From: Streptomyces yatensis
Lineage (GTDB): Bacteria > Actinomycetota > Actinomycetes > Streptomycetales > Streptomycetaceae
Assembly: GCF_018069625.1 (NCBI RefSeq)
Contig: NZ_CP072941.1
Coordinates: 2,046,001 to 2,110,000 of the forward strand
Reading direction: 5' to 3'
Length of the DNA stretch: 64,000 nucleotides
Under the pieces are notes generated by a model. That model ran no database searches, had not been told where the DNA came from, and was given only the letters and a program-made list of their open reading frames with translations. Positions 53,587 through 61,046 of the stretch are shown in pieces; the stretch's first letter is position 1; each line of letters starts with the position of its first letter. The position numbers and the translations under genes are program-made.

Positions 53587-54711
53587 GTGCCCAGAGCCCT
53601 CGTCACGGGTATCGCCGCCACCGCCGTCGCCACCGTCCTGCTCACCGGATCCGGAGCCGTGAGCGCCACCGCCACGGCCACCGCACCACGTGAGCCGCAT
53701 GCCACCGATGTCCATCGGGTCCGTATCCAGGACGACTTCGACTCGCTCGGCCCCGAGGTCCGGGGGATGACACTGGACTCGGGGCGCACCGCCCACTACA
53801 TCGACGACGGCCCCCGGGACGGCAAGCCGGTGCTCTACATCGGCGGCACGGGCACCAGCGCGCGGGTGGCCCATATGACGGACTTCCTGCGCAGCACCCG
53901 CGAGTCCCTCGGGCTGCGGCTGATATCGGTCGAGCGCAACGGCTTCGGGGACACGGAGTTCGACAAGGGCCTGGGCAAGGCCGACTTCGCGAAGGACGCC
54001 CTTCAGGTGCTGGACCGCGTCGGGGTGCGCAAGGTCAGCGTGATCGCCATCTCGGGCGGCGGACCGTACGCCGCCGAGCTGGCGTCCCTGGCCCCGGACC
54101 GGGTCCTGTCCCTGCACCTGGCCGCCGCTCTGCCGCCGTACGGCGCCCAGCGTCCGTACTGCTCGATGTCCGACGAGGAGCTGGGCAAGTCCCTGGAGAA
54201 GCAGATCGCCGATCCCCGCGTCTGGTGGGCGCTGCCGGACGACAGCCCGACCAAGCGCATCCCCGGCTTCGCCGACACCGCCTTCGAGGACGGTGCCCGC
54301 ACCTACAACCAGCGCGGCCAGAAGGCCGACCCCGCGCCTCAGGTGCATGAGCAGAAGCTCTACTGTCAGCGGCCCGGCCCGGATCTGTCGAAGCTGACGG
54401 CCCCGGTCACCCTCTACAGCGGCAAGAAGGACACGACCGTGCCGCCCAGCACGATCGACACCTGGAAGCAGCACCTGCCCGGCAAGCCGACCGTGCGCAG
54501 CTATGCCGACTCGGGCCACGACGTGCAGTACCGGCACTGGGACCAGATCCTCGTCGACCTCGCCGGACACACGGACCGCACCGTGATCTGCTACCGGGGC
54601 CACAGCTCCATGCCACCGGCCCGGATCGCCGACCCGCTGGTCGCCAAGGGGCAGGCCACCCTCGGCAGCTGCGCCTGGCAGAAGCCCGCCGCGGACAGCC
54701 CCGTCGGCTGA
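53587..54711 (+). CDS. Secreted alpha/beta hydrolase
   Basis: The product has 374 residues with a Sec signal (about 1-35, LLTGSGAVSATATATA), then an alpha/beta hydrolase domain. Nucleophile Ser lies in VIAISGGGPYAAEL, the acid in LYSGKKDTTVP, and His in ADSGHDVQYRHWD. The C-terminal 50 residues add Cys that may form disulfides. GTG at 53587 follows AGGAG by 6 bases. The same frame is open upstream from 51628, but that part belongs to the broken metallophosphatase, so the apparent 1027-residue fusion is an artefact of the frameshift. Substrate unknown. Confidence 0.87.
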   Translation: MPRALVTGIAATAVATVLLTGSGAVSATATATAPREPHATDVHRVRIQDDFDSLGPEVRGMTLDSGRTAHYIDDGPRDGKPVLYIGGTGTSARVAHMTDFLRSTRESLGLRLISVERNGFGDTEFDKGLGKADFAKDALQVLDRVGVRKVSVIAISGGGPYAAELASLAPDRVLSLHLAAALPPYGAQRPYCSMSDEELGKSLEKQIADPRVWWALPDDSPTKRIPGFADTAFEDGARTYNQRGQKADPAPQVHEQKLYCQRPGPDLSKLTAPVTLYSGKKDTTVPPSTIDTWKQHLPGKPTVRSYADSGHDVQYRHWDQILVDLAGHTDRTVICYRGHSSMPPARIADPLVAKGQATLGSCAWQKPAADSPVG

Positions 54712-54730
54712 CCCGGGGCCCCGCCGCCCA

Positions 54731-55363
54731 TCACTCCCCCGCGACCGGCCGCCGCGCCCAGAACAGGGCGTGGCCGCTGTCGCCTTCGGGGACGAACTCC
54801 TCGCCCTGGACGGTCAGTCCGGCCTGGGTGAGCCAGTCCCGGTAGGTCGCGGCATCGGCGTGGCTCCACCACATCGTGGCGCCACCGCCGAGCCAGTTGT
54901 CGTCGGTGCCGGTCCAGGCGGTGTGACCGGTGGTGCCCAGGAACCAGCCGCCGGGACGGAGCCAGGTGGCGATCTTGGCGAGGAGGGGAGGCTGCTCGGC
55001 CAGCGGGATGTGGATCAGGGCGTAGAGGGAGACCACGGCGTCGAAGGAGGCGGCCGGGAACTCCACGGCCGTGGCGTCGGCCCGGCGGAACTCGGCCTCC
55101 GGCACCAGCTCCCGTGCCCGGCGGATCTGCTCCCCGCTGATGTCGACACCGGTCACCCGGTGTCCTGCGGCGCTGAGCACGCGGGCGACCGGTAGGCCGG
55201 AGCCGCATCCCAAGTCCAGCACGGTGGCGGCGGGCGAAATGCGCTCCTGGAGGGCGCCGAGCCAGGGCCGGTACTTGGTTTCGGTGGCGTAGGACTGCTC
55301 GTAGTGGCGGGAGAGCGCGTCGTACCCGCGTCTGACCAGATCCTTGGGATCATCGATGTCCAC
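54731..55363 (-). CDS. Class I SAM-dependent methyltransferase
   Basis: The core has about 210 residues: SAM motif VLDLGCGSGLPVARVL, then VTGVDISGEQIRRAREL and FDAVVSLYALIHIP, and the post-motif LRPGGWFLGTT. This is the Methyltransf_11/25 type; substrates vary widely. The start is uncertain. GTG at 55363 gives the usual family length (DIDDPKDLVRRGYDALSRHY at the N-terminus), but the frame is open further upstream, with an ATG near 55456 and others to 55720, without good ribosome sites. It stands alone between the hydrolase and the DUF397 cassette. Confidence 0.8.
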   Translation of the reverse strand: MDIDDPKDLVRRGYDALSRHYEQSYATETKYRPWLGALQERISPAATVLDLGCGSGLPVARVLSAAGHRVTGVDISGEQIRRARELVPEAEFRRADATAVEFPAASFDAVVSLYALIHIPLAEQPPLLAKIATWLRPGGWFLGTTGHTAWTGTDDNWLGGGATMWWSHADAATYRDWLTQAGLTVQGEEFVPEGDSGHALFWARRPVAGE

Positions 55364-55774
55364 GGCGGAGCACGGTAGTTGGGGGCGGATGCGTTCCGCG
55401 AACGGTTTTCGTTGCGTCGGTGCGGTGCCGCTCGCGCCTTCGGCGCCTTTGAGCATGGGGCCGGGGGTGCCCTGGCCGGGCTCCGCCGCCGACCACCGGG
55501 CCGGCGGGGGGCGAGGCCCGGTGGCGGCCCCCGTCGGCCCATGTTGAGGACCGGGCCGGACTGCGGCGGGGGTGGGGGTACCCCTGGAAAACGTTTGACA
55601 CATTAGTTGCGTCAGATCAAGCATTTTCCGAGGGGGTACCCCGTACCCAGGAGAGGCTGCCCCACCGGCCCGGCGGACGGCGACGGCGCCGTGCCCCCGC
55701 CCCCCGCCGCCGCTGCTCACATGCGCCGAAGGCGCGAGACGATGCCCGCGCCCGGTCGCCCGTCCCCAGCGCCG
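55364..55774. other. Intergenic stretch, promoter of methyltransferase likely
   Basis: About 410 bases separate the methyltransferase and the last DUF397 gene. An AT-rich patch at about 55580-55625 stands out against GC-rich flanks and probably contains the methyltransferase promoter; on the + strand it reads TTTGACA. I see no gene in this interval. Confidence 0.4.
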
Positions 55775-55975
55775 TCAGACCATGCGCACTGCGGCGACGA
55801 ACTCCGCCCAGGCCCCGGCCGGGACGACCAGGGCGGGACCGTCCTTGTCCTTGGAGTCACGGATGCCGACCTGGGCGGTGTGGGGCAGGTGGGCGATCTC
55901 CACGCACGCGGTGCCGTTGTTCTCGCTGTAGGACGACTTGAACCATGCGCGTTCCGGAGCAACATCAGATGACAT
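55775..55975 (-). CDS. DUF397 protein, copy 2
   Basis: This 66-residue DUF397 protein contains AWFKSSYSENNGTACVEIAH followed by LPHTAQVGIRDSKDKDGPAL. Such small proteins usually accompany an XRE/DUF5753 regulator in Streptomyces and may act as its partner; the BldB-linked WhiJ/AbaA paralogues have this arrangement. Its start overlaps the end of the upstream copy by 11 bases. It differs from that copy at only a few central positions. Confidence 0.88.
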   Translation of the reverse strand: MSSDVAPERAWFKSSYSENNGTACVEIAHLPHTAQVGIRDSKDKDGPALVVPAGAWAEFVAAVRMV

Positions 55976-56189
55976 ACTCCGCCTCCCATATCTGCTCGAT
56001 GAACGCCACCCAGGCCGTGACCGGAACGACCAACGCGGGGCCAACCTTGTTCTTCGAGTCGCGGATGCCGACCTGCGCGGTGTGCGGCAGGTGCGCGATC
56101 TCGACACACATGGTGCCATTGTTCTCGCTGTACGAGGACTTGAACCAGGCGCTCTCCGGCGCCACGTCAGTCGCTATGCGGTAAGTCAT
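55965..56189 (-). CDS. DUF397 protein, copy 1
   Basis: This 74-residue DUF397 protein reads MTYRIATDVAPESAWFKSSY and continues SENNGTMCVEIAHLPHTAQV. The central 45 residues are almost identical to the next gene, so the two arose by a recent tandem duplication. It begins 1 bp after the XRE stop, forming an XRE-DUF397-DUF397 operon. Function is probably linked to the adjacent regulator. Confidence 0.88.
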   Translation of the reverse strand: MTYRIATDVAPESAWFKSSYSENNGTMCVEIAHLPHTAQVGIRDSKNKVGPALVVPVTAWVAFIEQIWEAEYVI

Positions 56190-56190
56190 G

Positions 56191-57054
56191 TCAGATCTCC
56201 CGTGCTAGTTGCTGTAGAAACGCCGGTGTCTCGCCGGGGGCGCGGGCACCTGCTCGCAGAGCCTCGAACCTGCGGGAGAAGGACCAGATGGTCGTCTCCT
56301 TGTCGCTGATGTCCGACCCGTCGATCGCATCGCTCTGCACGACTGTCGGCAGTGGACTGCCGAACTCCCACAGATTGAAGTTGGCACCGGTCCTGTACGT
56401 GGCCGTGGCCATGGGAAGGATCTGGACCGTCACGTTGTCCAGCCGGGCCAGGGTCTGGATCTCCTCGTACTGCTCACGCATGATCTCCGGGCTGCCCACC
56501 ATTCGCCTCAGCGACGCCTCGTCCTGGATGACCCAGAGTTCCAATGGGCTGTCTCTGCGCGTCAGGGCCCGCTTCCGCTCACCACGGATCTGGATATGGC
56601 GCTCTACGAACTCCGTGGTGGTCTCTTCGACCGGCTTGGCGGCCAGGAACATCTCCCGCGTGTAGCGCTCCGTTTGCAACAGGCCGAAGACGACGTGAGG
56701 CTGCCACGTCCGGCTGGTACGGGCTCCGTTCTCCAGACCGATGTGCATGCCCACGCCGGACGGAAGCACACTTCGGTAGATGGACCACCAGCCCCGGTTG
56801 AGGGAGTCACGGTGGATCTCCATGAGAAAGTCCACGTCGTCCTCGGCCTCGACGCCGTATCGGTCCAAGAGGGCTTTCAAGTCAGCGGACTTGGGCAGGG
56901 CCGAGAGGCCATTCTCGACGCGGAACAGCTTCGTGGTGGAGAACGCCAACCCGTCCACCGCCTCTGCGAGGGTGAATCCGGCCTCGTCCCGCAACCGCTT
57001 GAGCTCCCAGCCGAGTTGCATGCGACGGACCGTCGGTCCCGTTGGTGCTGCCAC
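56191..57054 (-). CDS. XRE/DUF5753 family regulator
   Basis: The product has 287 residues. The N-terminal helix-turn-helix (about 11-65: LGWELKRLRDEAGFTLAEAV, then LAFSTTKLFRVENGLSALPK) is followed by a long DUF5753 domain including FGLLQTERYTREMFLAA and VTVQILPMATATYRTGANF. GTG at 57054 follows GGGAGG by 7 bases; the frame is open 20 codons further upstream without support. It is the lead gene of a cassette with two DUF397 genes, and divergent from the small gene at 57277. These cassettes influence development or antibiotic production in several Streptomyces; the specific target here is unknown. Confidence 0.9.
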   Translation of the reverse strand: MAAPTGPTVRRMQLGWELKRLRDEAGFTLAEAVDGLAFSTTKLFRVENGLSALPKSADLKALLDRYGVEAEDDVDFLMEIHRDSLNRGWWSIYRSVLPSGVGMHIGLENGARTSRTWQPHVVFGLLQTERYTREMFLAAKPVEETTTEFVERHIQIRGERKRALTRRDSPLELWVIQDEASLRRMVGSPEIMREQYEEIQTLARLDNVTVQILPMATATYRTGANFNLWEFGSPLPTVVQSDAIDGSDISDKETTIWSFSRRFEALRAGARAPGETPAFLQQLAREI

Positions 57055-57276
57055 GAGTATGCCTCCCGTTGGGTCGAGCCTGCCATGCCGCCGTACGAGT
57101 TCTGAGTCTGGCAAGGGCGGCCCGGCGCATCAGGCCATCAGCCCACTCGGTCACATATGCCATCTGAAGCGGAAATTAGCTGTCATCTTGCGCGCCTGCT
57201 TCCGCGCACCCGAAGCTGTTTCCGCCACCGCCTCATCACTCGCGGTAGCCGAACCTCGGAACGCCATGGAGCCCTC

Positions 57277-57588
57277 ATGCCTGCATCACGCCCCCGTCTG
57301 CTGCCCTGGCCCGGACTGAACGGGCAGCCCTGCTTCCTCGTCACCGACGACACCGGCACCAGCTACCTCTCGCGACTGGCCGACGAGATGGAAGCCGTAC
57401 AACTACGGACCGGGGCCGAGCTTCTCGGGCATGCGCGGCCGCTGCTCCGGGACCGTAAGGCCGACGCCTGTGAGCTGCGGTTCGTGGGGCATCGGCTGGC
57501 CGAGGCGCTGCATGACGCGCTGCGGGTGGCGGAGAGCCGGGGGCGGCGGCTGGAGGACGGGGAAGAGAGCGCGCCCGAGCGGAGTTAG
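57277..57588 (+). CDS. Small conserved-looking protein, divergent from XRE/DUF397
   Basis: This 103-residue protein contains GLNGQPCFLVTDDTGTSYLS and RLADEMEAVQLRTGAELLGH; the rest is helical and charged. I do not recognise a named domain, but small genes of this kind often lie divergently beside XRE/DUF397 cassettes. ATG follows GGAG by 5 bases; an earlier in-frame ATG at 57157 would place the start in the intergenic promoter. It ends 7 bases before the FAD monooxygenase start, so the two may be co-transcribed. Confidence 0.65.
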   Translation: MPASRPRLLPWPGLNGQPCFLVTDDTGTSYLSRLADEMEAVQLRTGAELLGHARPLLRDRKADACELRFVGHRLAEALHDALRVAESRGRRLEDGEESAPERS

Positions 57589-57595
57589 TAGAAAC

Positions 57596-58702
57596 ATGAA
57601 CAACAGCGTGGACGTCGTGGTCATCGGTGCCGGGCAGGCCGGGTTGTCCGGTGCCTATCACCTCCGGCGGGCCGGGTACGAGCCCGGTACCGGCTTCGTG
57701 GTGCTGGACCACGCGCCCGCGCCCGGCGGGGCGTGGCAGTTCCGGTGGCCGTCGCTGACGTACGGCAAGGTGCACGGGATGTACGACCTGCCCGGTATGC
57801 GGCTGACCAGCGACGACGCCGATCCCGAGCGGCCCTCGTCCGAGGTGATCCCGGCCTACTTCGCACGCTACGAGCGCGCCTTCGATCTGCGGGTCGTCCG
57901 GCCGGTGCACATCGACGCCGTACGGGACGGGGACGACGGCCGACTGCTGGTCGAGACCTCGGCCGGGCCCTGGTCCGCGCGGGCGCTGATCAACGCGACC
58001 GGGACCTGGGACCGGCCCTTCTGGCCGCGCTACCCCGGGCAGGAGACCTTCCGGGGCCGCCAGCTGCACACCGCGCGATACCCGGGGCCCGGGGCGTTCG
58101 CCGGGCAGCGGGTGATCGTCGTCGGGGGCGGTACGTCCGGGGTGCAGCATCTGCTGGAGATCGCCGAGGTGGCGGCGGAGACGACCTGGGTCACCCGCCG
58201 CCCGCCGGTGTTCCACACCGGGCCGTTCGGCGAGGACCAGGGGCGCGCCGCCGTCGCGCTGGTGGAGGAGCGGGTCCGGCGGGGCCTGCCGCCGCAGAGC
58301 GTGGTGTCGGTGACCGGGCTGCCCATGACGGAGGCGATGGAGCGGGCCCGGGCCAGGGGCGTGCTGGAGCGGCTGCCGATGTTCGAGCGGATCACCCCGT
58401 CCGGGGTGGCCTGGGCGGACGGGCGCCATGTCGAGGCGGACACGATCCTCTGGGCCACCGGCTTCCGCGCCGCGATCGACCACCTCGCCCCGCTGCGGCT
58501 GCGCGAGCCGGGCGGCGGGATCACCGTCGAGGGCACCCGGGCGGTCCGGGATCCGCGGGTGCACCTGGTCGGCTACGGGCCCTCGGCCAGCACGGTCGGC
58601 GCCAACCGGGCGGGCCGGGCCGCCTTACGGGAGATCCAGGAGCTGCTGGGCGCCCCGGACGGCAGCCAGTGGTCAGCGGAGAAGGTCGCCGTCGGGCGCT
58701 GA
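57596..58702 (+). CDS. FAD-dependent monooxygenase/oxidoreductase
   Basis: The product has 368 residues with two dinucleotide sites: FAD-binding VVVIGAGQAGLSGAYHLRRA near the N-terminus and NADPH-binding VIVVGGGTSGVQHLLEIAE near the middle, plus ATG-type INATGTWDRPFWP and ILWATGFRAAIDHLAPL. This is the flavin-containing monooxygenase/Trk-type NAD(P)-binding flavoprotein layout; S- or N-oxygenation of small compounds is plausible. The ribosome site is remote (GGAG about 12 bases upstream), so it may depend on coupling to the gene before. It overlaps the end of the converging LacI gene by 30 bases. Confidence 0.85.
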   Translation: MNNSVDVVVIGAGQAGLSGAYHLRRAGYEPGTGFVVLDHAPAPGGAWQFRWPSLTYGKVHGMYDLPGMRLTSDDADPERPSSEVIPAYFARYERAFDLRVVRPVHIDAVRDGDDGRLLVETSAGPWSARALINATGTWDRPFWPRYPGQETFRGRQLHTARYPGPGAFAGQRVIVVGGGTSGVQHLLEIAEVAAETTWVTRRPPVFHTGPFGEDQGRAAVALVEERVRRGLPPQSVVSVTGLPMTEAMERARARGVLERLPMFERITPSGVAWADGRHVEADTILWATGFRAAIDHLAPLRLREPGGGITVEGTRAVRDPRVHLVGYGPSASTVGANRAGRAALREIQELLGAPDGSQWSAEKVAVGR

Positions 58703-59755
58703 CGGGGTGCGGGCCGGGCCGGTGCTTCCCCGGACGACGAGGGTGGGGTCGAGCACGATGTCCCGGTCGGCGGTGCGCCCCTCGTCGAGCCGTTCGACGG
58801 CGGCCCGGACGGCGCGTTCGGCCGCCTCGGCGGCGTCCTGGCGCACCGAGGTGAGGTCGATGAAGGACAGCCGGGCGAGCTGGCTGTCGTCGTAGCCGAC
58901 GATGGACACGTCCTCGGGCACGTGGACGCCCGCGCGCAGGAATGTGCCGAGCAGACCGTGCGCACAGCGGTCGTTCCCGGCGATGACCGCCGTGGGCAAC
59001 TCGCCCCGCGCGAGCAGGTCGCGGGCCGCCCGGGCTCCGGACTCCTCGGTGTAGTCGCCGGGGTGGACCTGGATGTGGTCGGCGAGACCGTGGCGGCGCA
59101 TAGCGGCGCGGTAGCCGCGTCGTCGCTCATCGGCGGCGGGCATGGCGCCGCCGTCGACATGCGCGATGGCGCGGTGTCCCTGGGCGACGAGATGGTCGAC
59201 GGCCTGGCGTATCCCGTTCCGCTCGGCGGTACGGACGACATCCGTACCGGCGGCCCGCGTCAGCGGGTTGATCTCCACGATGGAGGGCCCGCCGACACCC
59301 GTGGCCGGGTGGTGCCGCTCGAACGTCGTGCCGATGGTGATGATGGCTTCACAGCGCAGTCCTAGCAACTCGTCCATCGCCTGACGCTCGTCGCGGGTGT
59401 CGACCATGGCGTTGAGCACGAGGGTGTAGCCGTGCTTCCGGGCGGCGGGGTACAGGGCCTCGACGATGCCCACGTCGTGTGGCTGGCGCATGGTGAACAG
59501 CACGCCCAACTGCCTGCTGCGTGTGCGGCGCAGAAGCTGGGCGGCGGTGTCGGGACGGTAGCCCAGTTCCTCGGCCGCCTGGAACACCCGTCGGCGCGTA
59601 TCGGCGCTCGCGCCGGGCTGGTTGCGGAACACCAGTGACACCAGGGCCTGCGAGACACCGACGCGCGCGGCGACATCGGACATGGTCGGGCGCTTGGGGC
59701 GCGCCGCCGAGGTTCCCCGGCCGTCGGACCGGCCGGTGCCCCTTGGATCGCCCAT
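58673..59755 (-). CDS. LacI family transcriptional regulator
   Basis: The product has 360 residues. The headpiece begins at about residue 21 (KRPTMSDVAARVGVSQALVS, LVFRNQPGASADTRRRVFQA), and the core ends with VSIVGYDDSQLARLSFIDLT and PTLVVRGST. ATG at 59755 follows GGGGAGG; an ATG 10 codons earlier has no site. A perfect 25-bp inverted repeat lies 50 bases upstream, probably its operator. No transporter or enzyme gene is adjacent in the same direction. Its target may be itself or the sugar porter across the TnpB remnant. Confidence 0.9.
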   Translation of the reverse strand: MGDPRGTGRSDGRGTSAARPKRPTMSDVAARVGVSQALVSLVFRNQPGASADTRRRVFQAAEELGYRPDTAAQLLRRTRSRQLGVLFTMRQPHDVGIVEALYPAARKHGYTLVLNAMVDTRDERQAMDELLGLRCEAIITIGTTFERHHPATGVGGPSIVEINPLTRAAGTDVVRTAERNGIRQAVDHLVAQGHRAIAHVDGGAMPAADERRRGYRAAMRRHGLADHIQVHPGDYTEESGARAARDLLARGELPTAVIAGNDRCAHGLLGTFLRAGVHVPEDVSIVGYDDSQLARLSFIDLTSVRQDAAEAAERAVRAAVERLDEGRTADRDIVLDPTLVVRGSTGPARTPSAPDGDLLR

Positions 59756-59804
59756 CCGTACCTCCCCGTGCTTATGTCTTGACATGGATCACGCCGCACT
59801 CCCA

Positions 59805-59829
59805 TAGTACGTAGCACTTGTACGTACTA
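59805..59829. promoter_or_regulatory. Perfect 9-7-9 inverted repeat upstream of LacI gene
   Basis: TAGTACGTA (59805-59813) and TACGTACTA (59821-59829) flank GCACTTG. The region from here to 60056 holds no gene; GTAC-rich text continues to about 59838, followed by an AAAAAG run. Expected ligand is the adjacent LacI, although a 7-base spacer is unusual for that family. Confidence 0.55.
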
Positions 59830-60049
59830 GTCGTACTGACAAAAAGACAAAGGCTCTTCGCAGCCGCGCGATCGCGGCTGGCCGGCCATGAGAGACCGCA
59901 CGGCAGGTGACCCCTGCCGGAATGGCCGCGCCATCGCACCGGGCCCATGTACGCCGCCCACTCAGTCGACATCGGGAAACACACCGCAGCCGGCCGAGGC
60001 GCCACCACGACCTCCGCTGCCTCCACGAGGAGACACGACGTTGACTTGC

Positions 60050-60090
60050 CCCCCGCCTAAAGGCGGGGGATTCCAGCGGTCGCCCGCTGG
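60050..60090. repeat. Right-end hairpins of IS605/IS1341-type element
   Basis: CCCCCGCCT/AGGCGGGGG (60050-60069) and CCAGCGG/CCGCTGG (60073-60090) form two adjacent stem-loops. The TnpB stop codon lies within the first. This is the usual position of the right end and of the guide (omega) RNA 3' part in TnpB elements. Confidence 0.7.
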
Positions 60091-60881
60091 GGTTCCTGCT
60101 TCACCGACGACCGCCCCGTCCGGGAGGACTCCCGTTGAGGTCTCACACCGTCTCCACAGGCAGACACCGCCAGCCCGGCGGCCAGGATGTTGCGTGCCGC
60201 GTTCACGTCGCGGTCATGCACAGCGCCGCAGTCGCACGTCCACTCACGGACGTACCAGGCGCACTTGTACTCCAGCATCATGCGCAGATCCGTCCAGGCC
60301 GCATCCGAGATGGCGCGCGCGAGGCGGCCGTTCTTCAGCAGGTTACGGACGGTGAGGTCCTCGATCACGACCGTTTGGTTCTCACGGACGAGACGAGTGG
60401 TCAGCTTGTGCAGGAAGTCGCGGCGCCGGTCGGTGATCCGCGCGTGCACGCGGGCGACCTTCCGGCGCGCCTTCTCCCGGTTCACCGACCCCTTGGCCTT
60501 CCGGGACAACTCCCGCGTGAAGGCACTGCGGGTGTACTCGGCCGACGCCCGGGACTTCTTCCGCGACTTGTAGCGCGGGTACTTCGCACGCTGGGCGAAG
60601 AAGTTCCCGAACGCCGTCTGAAGATGGCGCAGCGCCTGCTGGAGCGGGACCGAGGACACCTCCGCCAGGAAGGCCAGGTCTGCGGTCTTCTTCCACTCCG
60701 TCAGCGCGGCGGACGTCTGCACGTAGGAGATGCGGCGCTGCTCGCCGTACCAGGCACGCGTGCGCTCATCCAACGCCTTGTTGTACACGAGGCGGACACA
60801 GCCGAACGTGCGCGACAGCTCGGCTGCCTGCTCGTCCGTGGGCTAAAAGCGGTACCTGGACGCCCGCTTGACCTGCCGCAC
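60057..60881 (-). pseudogene. Decayed TnpB (IS605/IS1341-type) gene
   Basis: Reading leftwards, the ancestral start GTG at 60881 gives VRQVKRASRYRF, then a TAG stop (60845-60843) where the family has Tyr, then PTDEQAAELSRTFGCVRLVY and onwards. Frame is kept to a stop at 60057, but two blocks are missing. Between EYTRSAF and TRELSRKAKG about 100 residues, including RuvC-I (normally GVDxG), are gone. Between KCAWY and VREWTCDCG the first half of the zinc finger is gone. RuvC-II (VVIEDL) and RuvC-III (DRDVNAARN) remain. It cannot be an active nuclease. Deletions that preserve frame are odd for simple decay, so a nuclease-dead derivative is conceivable. Confidence 0.85.
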
Positions 60882-61005
60882 CACGCCTCACAGCCTATCA
60901 GTTCCCTTGTGAGTCACGGGTGTCGGCCGGATTTCAGTGGACGTCGAATCACCCTGACGGCGAATCGGCTTTCCCTGCCCTGCCTCCGCAAGAGCTTCGT
61001 TTCCT

Positions 61006-61025
61006 CCCCCGGCTGAAGCCGGGGG
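61006..61025. repeat. Second TnpB-element-type hairpin, before the sugar porter
   Basis: CCCCCGGCT and AGCCGGGGG enclose GA, matching in form the hairpin at 60050-60069 and in the same orientation. It is either the other end of this element or the right end of a second lost copy. It is now 21 bases from the start of the sugar porter gene, so it lies in that gene's 5' leader. Confidence 0.6.
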
Positions 61026-61046
61026 TATCCACGAAAGAGAACCCCG

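Noticed and set aside
51628..54711. A single 1027-residue secreted protein with phosphatase and hydrolase parts
   Set aside because: The middle section is out of frame after an extra base at 53115-53117, and the hydrolase has its own ribosome site and signal peptide at 53587.
61006..61025. Transcription terminator between the TnpB remnant and the sugar porter
   Set aside because: The hairpin matches the element-end form at 60050-60069 and has no transcript to end on the + strand; an element end is the better reading.
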